Source: an uncultured Collinsella sp.
GTDB taxonomy: Bacteria > Actinomycetota > Coriobacteriia > Coriobacteriales > Coriobacteriaceae
DNA: 6,371 bases
Direction: 5' to 3'
NCBI GenBank assembly: GCA_902495985.1
Contig: CABUZF010000069.1
Location: forward strand, 1-6,371
Part shown: positions 1 through 3,801 of the stretch, one piece after another
How the letters are laid out: the number at the start of each line of letters is the position of its first letter
Position numbering within the stretch: the first letter of the stretch is position 1
Made by a program: the position numbers and the translations under genes
Notes under the pieces: generated by a model
Told to the model about the DNA's origin: nothing
Seen by the model: only the letters and a program-made list of their open reading frames with translations
Database searches by the model: none

Positions 1-1001
1 ATTTCGGGGTACTCGGTGATAGCCTGCTTGCGCTCTTCTTCGGTGGCGGCGTCGACGAACATGCTGCTTTCATCCATCGTCATCTGGCGGCCCGCCTGCT
101 CGAACACGTATGCGGTGTTGGGATGCTCGGTCACCCACATGATTCCCTTCGCGCGGATGATGCTCGTAGGCCATCCTTCCGCATATTCGTTGAGTTTGTC
201 GAGGTCGAAGGGCTTGCGACGCTTGTAGATGAAGGTCTCGATGTCGTACTCGAGCACCTCGGGGTCGTCGTGCTCCTCGGGATGCTCCATGGCCTCGATC
301 CAGGCGGCGGAGTTGTAGGCGCGCATAAAGTCGAAGCGGTCGGTGTCGAGCAGCTCCTCCATGGGGACCTCGCCGTTTTGGGCCTCGACGATCACGGCGT
401 CTTTCTGCAGGCTGCGCACGATGGCCTTAAGCTCGGCGATCTGCTCAGGGCTCACGGTATCGGTCTTGTTGAGGATCAGCGTGGAGCAGAACTCGATCTG
501 CTGGATGAGCAGGCTCTCGATGTCGTCCTCGTCAATATCCTCAGCCAGCAGGTCGCGACCGCCGTTGAACTCGTCGTACATGCGGGCGCAGTCGACCACG
601 GCCACGATGTTGTCGAGCGCGAGCTTGGGCTCGCCGCCCACCTTGGCCTCGTCACAGAAGCTTGAGATGGTGTAGGCGATGGGGATAGGCTCGCAGATAC
701 CCGATGCCTCGATGATGATGTAATCGAAGTTGCCCGAATCGGCGATGCCCTGCAGCTGGTTGGCCAGGTCATCCGAAAGCGTACAGCAGATGCAGCCGTT
801 GGTGAGCGGGATGAGGTCATCGGTCTCGGAAAGGCCGCCGTCGGCGATAAGGCTGGCGTCGACGTTGATCTCGCCGATATCGTTGACGATCACGGCGGCG
901 CGGATGCCGCCGTCGTTAGCGAGGATGTGGTTGAGCAGCGTGGTCTTGCCGGCACCGAGGTAGCCGGTAAGCATGATGATCTTCACGGGTTTGTTGGGCA
1001 T
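1..1001 (-). CDS. COG0523 (CobW/YjiA/ZNG1-type) GTPase, 3' end outside window
   Basis: This is a G3E-family P-loop GTPase of the COG0523 group, whose members act in the cytosol as metal chaperones or insertases (zinc, cobalt or other metals) using GTP hydrolysis. The 333 visible residues show a Walker A GYLGAGKTT at 13-21, a GCICC metal-binding motif with Cys70, Cys72 and Cys73, a Walker B-like IIIEASG at 95-101, and the guanine-specificity NKTD at 178-181. From about residue 250 the sequence (YDIETFIYKRRKPFD, then WPTSIIRAKGIMWV) fits the CobW C-terminal domain. The last part of that domain lies beyond position 1. The linker holds a short His/acidic patch, EHPEEHDD at 239-246, much weaker than the His-rich loops of some relatives. 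The start is ATG at 999-1001 with AAGGAGG four bases upstream. The 86-base gap before it suggests its own promoter. The family call is secure. The metal and client protein cannot be told from the sequence, and no metal-enzyme gene is adjacent. Confidence 0.93.
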   Translation of the reverse strand, partial: MPNKPVKIIMLTGYLGAGKTTLLNHILANDGGIRAAVIVNDIGEINVDASLIADGGLSETDDLIPLTNGCICCTLSDDLANQLQGIADSGNFDYIIIEASGICEPIPIAYTISSFCDEAKVGGEPKLALDNIVAVVDCARMYDEFNGGRDLLAEDIDEDDIESLLIQQIEFCSTLILNKTDTVSPEQIAELKAIVRSLQKDAVIVEAQNGEVPMEELLDTDRFDFMRAYNSAAWIEAMEHPEEHDDPEVLEYDIETFIYKRRKPFDLDKLNEYAEGWPTSIIRAKGIMWVTEHPNTAYVFEQAGRQMTMDESSMFVDAATEEERKQAITEYPE

Positions 1002-1056
1002 GTGCCCTCCTTTGTTAGACATGGCTTACAGCTGAATCATATGCCAAACGCCTGCT

Positions 1057-1086
1057 CTTATACCCACGCGCCGGCAAATAACACAA
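1057..1086 (-). promoter_or_regulatory. Possible promoter for the COG0523 GTPase gene
   Basis: Reading the minus strand, TTGTGT (1086-1081) is followed after 18 bases by TATAAG (1062-1057), which is one base off the TATAAT consensus. The -35 match is weak (only TTG fits). Transcription would start near 1050, leaving a leader of about 50 bases. The 86-base gap holding it shows no hairpin with a T-run that would end the upstream gene, so read-through from the ArsC-like gene is also possible. I looked for a Zur-like palindrome in this gap and saw none. Confidence 0.28.
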
Positions 1087-1087
1087 G

Positions 1088-1429
1088 CTACTCCCAGGCT
1101 CCCCATACATCGGGGCAATAACCGACGGTGGCCTTTTTGCCGTTGCGCACGATGGGCTCGGCCAGAACCTGCTGGTTCTCGAGCAGTTTATCGAAGCGCT
1201 GACTGGGGGTGAGGTGCTGAATGAGCGCGAGCGTCTCCTCGTCCTTGGCTTTGGGGTTGAGCAGCTTGTCGATGCCGCCGACCGCCTGCATCACGCTCGT
1301 GAGCTCGCCCTTGCTCATCTCCTTTTCCTTAAGGTCAATAAACTGCACCTTAATGCGGCGCTCCTTAAAATAGCGCTGGGCCTTCTTGGTATCGAAGGAC
1401 TTTTTGGTGCCAAAAATCTGCACGTTCAT
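1088..1429 (-). CDS. ArsC/Spx-family thioredoxin-fold protein lacking the active-site cysteine
   Basis: This 113-residue protein has the length and layout of the ArsC/Spx/YffB family: a beta strand and first-helix start (MNVQIFGTKK), the helix FDTKKAQRYFKERRI, the strand VQFIDLKEKEMSKGEL, and the family's C-terminal block LLENQQVLAEPIVRNGKKATVGY at about 82-104. In YffB- and ArsC-type proteins a catalytic Cys follows the first strand, as in GIKNCDT. Here the aligned residue is Ser11, codon TCC at 1399-1397. The only cysteine in the protein is Cys105, near the C-terminus. A classical arsenate reductase or CXXC redox role is therefore unlikely, and a binding or regulatory role is possible. Annotation as arsenate reductase should be treated as family name only. 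The gene starts 17 bases after the flavoprotein gene stops, so the two are probably one transcript. The ribosome binding site is weak (GGCGGAA about 8 bases upstream), which suggests translation may be helped by the upstream gene. Confidence 0.88.
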   Translation of the reverse strand: MNVQIFGTKKSFDTKKAQRYFKERRIKVQFIDLKEKEMSKGELTSVMQAVGGIDKLLNPKAKDEETLALIQHLTPSQRFDKLLENQQVLAEPIVRNGKKATVGYCPDVWGAWE

Positions 1430-1446
1430 GTATTTGTTCCGCCGTT

Positions 1447-2070
1447 CTACCTGATGAAGTTGGTCGTTGCTCGATCTGCCTCGGGTGCGTTGATGCCGGC
1501 GGCCTGTCCTGCCTCGATACAGCGAAGGAGCCAGGCCATGTTTTTGGCGATGTTGCGCATGGTGGCAAGGCCCTCGGCGTCCCCATTGGCGTCGCCGGGC
1601 ACGCGACCAAACACGTTGTTCCAGTACGTGGAGGCAACCACGGGCATCTGGTTGATGGTGAAGTACTTATTGAGCACATCGAAGGTGGTCGACGTACCGC
1701 CGCGACGGGCGACGGCGACGGCAGCGCCCGGCTTGTGTGCAAAGGCTTTGCCTCCGGCATAGAAGGCGCGATCGAGGGCCGAAAGGATGCGGCCGCTGGG
1801 GTGCGCATAGTAGACGGGCGAGCCAAAGACAAAGCCATCTGCCTGCTCGGCGGCAGTGATCAGCTCGTTCACCACGTCGTCGTCAAAGGTGCAGCGACCG
1901 CCAAGCTTGCCGCACTGGCCGCAACCGATGCAATCGCGAATGGGCTTGGCGCCCAGCTGAAACACCTCGGTATCAATGCCTTCTGCATTGAGCTGCTCGG
2001 CGACCTCGGCGAGTGCACGGGCGGTGTTGCCGTTTGCCTTGGGGCTGCCATTGACCAAAAGAACCTTCAT
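1447..2070 (-). CDS. Flavodoxin-fold FMN oxidoreductase with Isf-like cysteine motif
   Basis: This 207-residue protein belongs to the NADPH-dependent FMN reductase / iron-sulfur flavoprotein superfamily. The FMN phosphate loop is visible as NGSPKANGNTA at 7-17, followed by the flavin-contacting SPVYYAHPSG at 84-93 and a further conserved stretch RRGGTSTTFDVLNKYF at 122-137. Between the first two lies a compact motif with Cys47, Cys50, Cys53 and Cys60 (C-x2-C-x2-C-x6-C). In archaeal Isf proteins a similar spacing binds a 4Fe-4S cluster, so an iron-sulfur centre is possible here but not proven. The likely job is cytosolic electron transfer or reduction of a small substrate, which cannot be named. 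ATG at 2070-2068 is preferred over the GTG one codon upstream (2073-2071), because GGGAG lies six bases from the ATG and only three from the GTG. It is followed 17 bases later by the ArsC-like gene, which suggests a two-gene redox-type operon. Confidence 0.9.
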   Translation of the reverse strand: MKVLLVNGSPKANGNTARALAEVAEQLNAEGIDTEVFQLGAKPIRDCIGCGQCGKLGGRCTFDDDVVNELITAAEQADGFVFGSPVYYAHPSGRILSALDRAFYAGGKAFAHKPGAAVAVARRGGTSTTFDVLNKYFTINQMPVVASTYWNNVFGRVPGDANGDAEGLATMRNIAKNMAWLLRCIEAGQAAGINAPEADRATTNFIR

Positions 2071-2076
2071 CACAAA

Positions 2077-2084
2077 CTCCCTCT
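2077..2084 (-). promoter_or_regulatory. Ribosome binding site deciding the flavoprotein start
   Basis: AGAGGGAG on the minus strand ends six bases before ATG at 2070-2068. The in-frame GTG directly upstream would leave only three bases of spacing, so the ATG is the better start. The left part of this site lies in the right arm of the inverted repeat at 2080-2107. Confidence 0.7.
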
Positions 2085-2107
2085 GCTTTTGGTGACTTCT
2101 GCAGAGG
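2080..2107 (-). repeat. Inverted repeat overlapping the flavoprotein ribosome binding site
   Basis: On the minus strand CCTCTGC (2107-2101) is repeated in inverted form as GCAGAGG (2086-2080), with 14 bases between. The arms match perfectly over 7 bp, and a U.G pair would extend the stem by one in RNA. The downstream arm contains the first bases of the AGAGGGAG ribosome binding site, so a transcript reading in from the upstream c-di-GMP gene could fold and hide it. The arm centres are 21 bp apart, two helical turns, which would also suit a dimeric DNA-binding protein. There is no T-run after the stem, so it is not an intrinsic terminator. Confidence 0.5.
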
Positions 2108-2116
2108 ATTATCGCA
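2108..2116 (-). promoter_or_regulatory. Possible extended -10 promoter for the flavoprotein/ArsC-like pair
   Basis: The minus strand reads TGCGATAAT at 2116-2108, a TGn extension followed by GATAAT, which is one base off the -10 consensus. No good -35 hexamer is visible 16-18 bases upstream, where the sequence is very GC-rich; extended -10 promoters can work without one. Transcription would start near 2101, so the upstream arm of the inverted repeat at 2080-2107 would lie between the -10 box and the start point, a position typical for an operator. Confidence 0.4.
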
Positions 2117-2144
2117 CGATGGGGGAGGCGGCGCGGGCGCGGTG

Positions 2145-3674
2145 CTAATCCAGTTTGGTACCTGGCACCTGCACGGCTTTCCCGAGCAACGCTTTGAGCT
2201 CGTTCAAAATGGAAACGGGTTGTCGATCGACAGCGTCCAGATGAAGCGTCGCTACACGAATGGGTGGCTGATATTCAAGCGAGCCGATGAGCACGGGGGA
2301 ACCCAGGAACCGCTCGATTTCGTCTGCGATCGAGTCGGTCTCTTCGGGATCAAAGTCGTCGAAAAGCGCCACGAACATTGGTCCCGTCGAGCGGAACAGA
2401 CGACCCTTGCCGCGCGAGCATTCCATAAGGCAGGCGGCGCTTTCTGCCAAAACACGGTCGCCCGCATCAAATCCAAAGCGGGCATTGACCTCGGCGATAT
2501 CGTCAACCTTAATGGCAATAAAGCCTGCCTCGCGCGCCACGCGGCGCATCTCTCCAATGGCGTTGACCAGAGCGTGAATATCGCCCAGACCCGTTACCGA
2601 GTCGGTCGTATCCGCTAGGCTTCGGTTGATGATAATGCCCACATACATGCTGGGCTCGGTATCGGTGCCGTCCAAGCGGTAGCCCGTGCAGTCGCAAAGC
2701 ACGTATTTTCCGGTGGCATCCATTACGCGATACTGCATATAGTGGAAGTGCCACGTGCCGTTTATCACCATGTCGAGCTCGGCGCGTACGTTGTCGCGGT
2801 CCTCGGGATGAACGCGGGCGAGCCACATGTCGAGTGAGTTAAAAGGGTGCTGGGAGGGCAGGTCAAAATCGCGCACGGCGTTAACCGACCATTGCGATTC
2901 TCCCGTATCGAGGTTAAGGATGAACGGATAGCGCGTCTCGGAGCTCATGGAGATCGCTTGGAACACCCGGTCGTTGCAGGGAAGCTGATCGACGATTGGG
3001 CGTTGCGGCGCGTCATTGTCTTTCGGTTGCTGCGCACGATGCATAAGCTTATAGCGATACATCTTACGATCGGCATCCATTGTCATCTGGCGACGCGTGT
3101 CGCCGGCAAGTGGATCGACGCGCGAGCAGCCAAAGCTAAAGCTGGCGATCATGGGCGCCTTGCCACCTGAGCTCGCCTCGATCAGCCCGGCACGTACCCG
3201 CTCCAAGCGCTGCTCGAGTTCGGTCTCGTTTGCGGAGAGCGAGATGAGCACAAACTCGTCTCCACCGATGCGGAACAGCATCTCATCGTGCTCCATGGTT
3301 TCGGAGAGCGTGCGGCAGATGCTCAGAATATAGCGATTGCCTTCGGCGTGGCCAAACCTATCATTGCAATGTTTGAGATGGTCGATGTCAATATAGGCGC
3401 AGGTGAAGGGGTCACCTTTGTGCCAGAGTTGCTCGACGTGACGGTCGAGTCCGCCGCGGTTGCCCAAGTTGGTGAGCGGGTCGATATAGGCGTTGCTCTC
3501 AAGCAGCCGGCGCTCTTGTTGTAGGATGGCATGCGTCTTTTGCAGTTGCTCGCCAACGGCGCGCAGCTCAGCAGGCAGCGCGGCAACATCGAGTTCGGCG
3601 GTCGAGATGCCATTCGCAAGTCGCTGAAGATAGGCAATAATCGATTGCTCACCCAGGCGATATGACTCGTTCAT
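2145..3674 (-). CDS. Diguanylate cyclase: GGDEF - PAS - degenerate GGDEF
   Basis: This 509-residue soluble protein probably makes c-di-GMP from two GTP. Residues 1-60 are helical, with a likely coiled-coil stretch at about 36-60 leading straight into the GGDEF domain (about 61-213). That domain has DPLTNLGNR at 65-73, the metal-binding Asp96 in YIDIDHLKHCND, GH at 108-109, and an intact GGDEF at 137-141. The usual RxxD inhibitory site is replaced by EHDE (128-131), so feedback inhibition by product may be absent. A PAS fold follows at about 235-352 (VHPEDR at 288-293 is typical), then a second GGDEF-like domain at about 357-500 that starts with DSVTGLGD but has TGPMF (430-434) in place of the signature, so it should be catalytically dead. 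No signal peptide or membrane segment is visible. ATG at 3674-3672 is chosen because AAGGAGG lies nine bases upstream; a TTG at 3701 is in frame but lies upstream of that site. It is a paralogue of the adjacent upstream gene. Confidence 0.93.
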   Translation of the reverse strand: MNESYRLGEQSIIAYLQRLANGISTAELDVAALPAELRAVGEQLQKTHAILQQERRLLESNAYIDPLTNLGNRGGLDRHVEQLWHKGDPFTCAYIDIDHLKHCNDRFGHAEGNRYILSICRTLSETMEHDEMLFRIGGDEFVLISLSANETELEQRLERVRAGLIEASSGGKAPMIASFSFGCSRVDPLAGDTRRQMTMDADRKMYRYKLMHRAQQPKDNDAPQRPIVDQLPCNDRVFQAISMSSETRYPFILNLDTGESQWSVNAVRDFDLPSQHPFNSLDMWLARVHPEDRDNVRAELDMVINGTWHFHYMQYRVMDATGKYVLCDCTGYRLDGTDTEPSMYVGIIINRSLADTTDSVTGLGDIHALVNAIGEMRRVAREAGFIAIKVDDIAEVNARFGFDAGDRVLAESAACLMECSRGKGRLFRSTGPMFVALFDDFDPEETDSIADEIERFLGSPVLIGSLEYQPPIRVATLHLDAVDRQPVSILNELKALLGKAVQVPGTKLD

Positions 3675-3683
3675 GATGGATAA

Positions 3684-3690
3684 CCTCCTT
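3684..3690 (-). promoter_or_regulatory. Strong ribosome binding site of the GGDEF-PAS-GGDEF gene
   Basis: A full AAGGAGG on the minus strand lies nine bases before ATG at 3674-3672 and fixes the start there. The longer frame opening with TTG at 3701 would place this site inside the coding region, so it is rejected. Confidence 0.8.
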
Positions 3691-3712
3691 GGGCGGAACA
3701 ACGGTTTGTATC

Positions 3713-3743
3713 ATATCCCCAATTCGGTTTGAACTGGGGATAT
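3713..3743 (-). promoter_or_regulatory. Long inverted repeat (possible operator or leader hairpin) upstream of the diguanylate cyclase gene
   Basis: The minus strand carries ATATCCCCAGTT (3743-3732), a seven-base spacer CAAACCG, and AATTGGGGATAT (3724-3713). Eleven of the twelve arm positions pair exactly. The twelfth is a G.U pair in RNA from the minus strand but an A-C mismatch in RNA from the plus strand, so the hairpin is complete only in the sense transcript. A possible -10 box TATGAT (3715-3710) overlaps the downstream arm, with no clear -35. The spacer heptamer CAAACCG is repeated at 3708-3702. There is no T-run after the stem, so it is not a standard terminator. The ribosome binding site lies 22 bases further on and is not buried in the stem. 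An operator or a leader RNA structure are both possible. Confidence 0.6.
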
Positions 3744-3755
3744 AAGTTAGCTAAT

Positions 3756-3771
3756 GGAGACAAATGTCCCC
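3756..3771. repeat. Short palindrome GGGGAC-ATTT-GTCTCC
   Basis: On the minus strand GGGGAC and GTCTCC flank ATTT; five of six arm positions pair and the sixth is G.U in RNA from that strand. It lies 30 bases past the stop codon of the large GGDEF/EAL gene and 12 bases before the longer inverted repeat. No T-run follows, so it is at best a weak terminator or processing hairpin. It could also be one copy of a dispersed extragenic repeat, which cannot be judged from one window. Confidence 0.35.
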
Positions 3772-3801
3772 TTCGGCGGTGGCGTTTTGCGTGCGAGCGT
3801 A

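Noticed and set aside
123..665. Long plus-strand reading frame of 180 codons opposite the COG0523 GTPase
   Set aside because: It lies entirely antisense to a gene with clear GTPase motifs, has a repetitive Val/Leu/Asp/His-rich translation typical of GC-rich shadows, and shows no family resemblance.
1024..1045. Zur-type or other operator palindrome upstream of the COG0523 gene
   Set aside because: Only a 4-bp TGGC/GCCA inversion could be found around CATATGATTCAG, which is expected by chance.
2142..2618. Plus-strand reading frame of 158 codons opposite the end of the GGDEF-PAS-GGDEF gene
   Set aside because: It is a mirror of a well-supported coding region; no domain is recognisable and no good ribosome binding site precedes it.
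3675..3701. Nine-residue longer start for the GGDEF-PAS-GGDEF protein
   Set aside because: The upstream codon is TTG, and the strong AAGGAGG site would then fall inside the gene; ATG at 3674 is correctly spaced from that site.
3713..3743. Intrinsic terminator for the large GGDEF/EAL gene
   Set aside because: The stem is good but is followed on the minus strand by GATACAAACC with no T-run, and its lower part is A/T while the G/C pairs are in the middle.
3675..3801. Possible c-di-GMP riboswitch (GEMM) in the leader of the diguanylate cyclase gene
   Set aside because: A CACGCAAAACGCC stretch faintly recalls the GEMM-I core, but the paired stems and the conserved tetraloop/receptor layout are missing, and the strong hairpin here has a different form.
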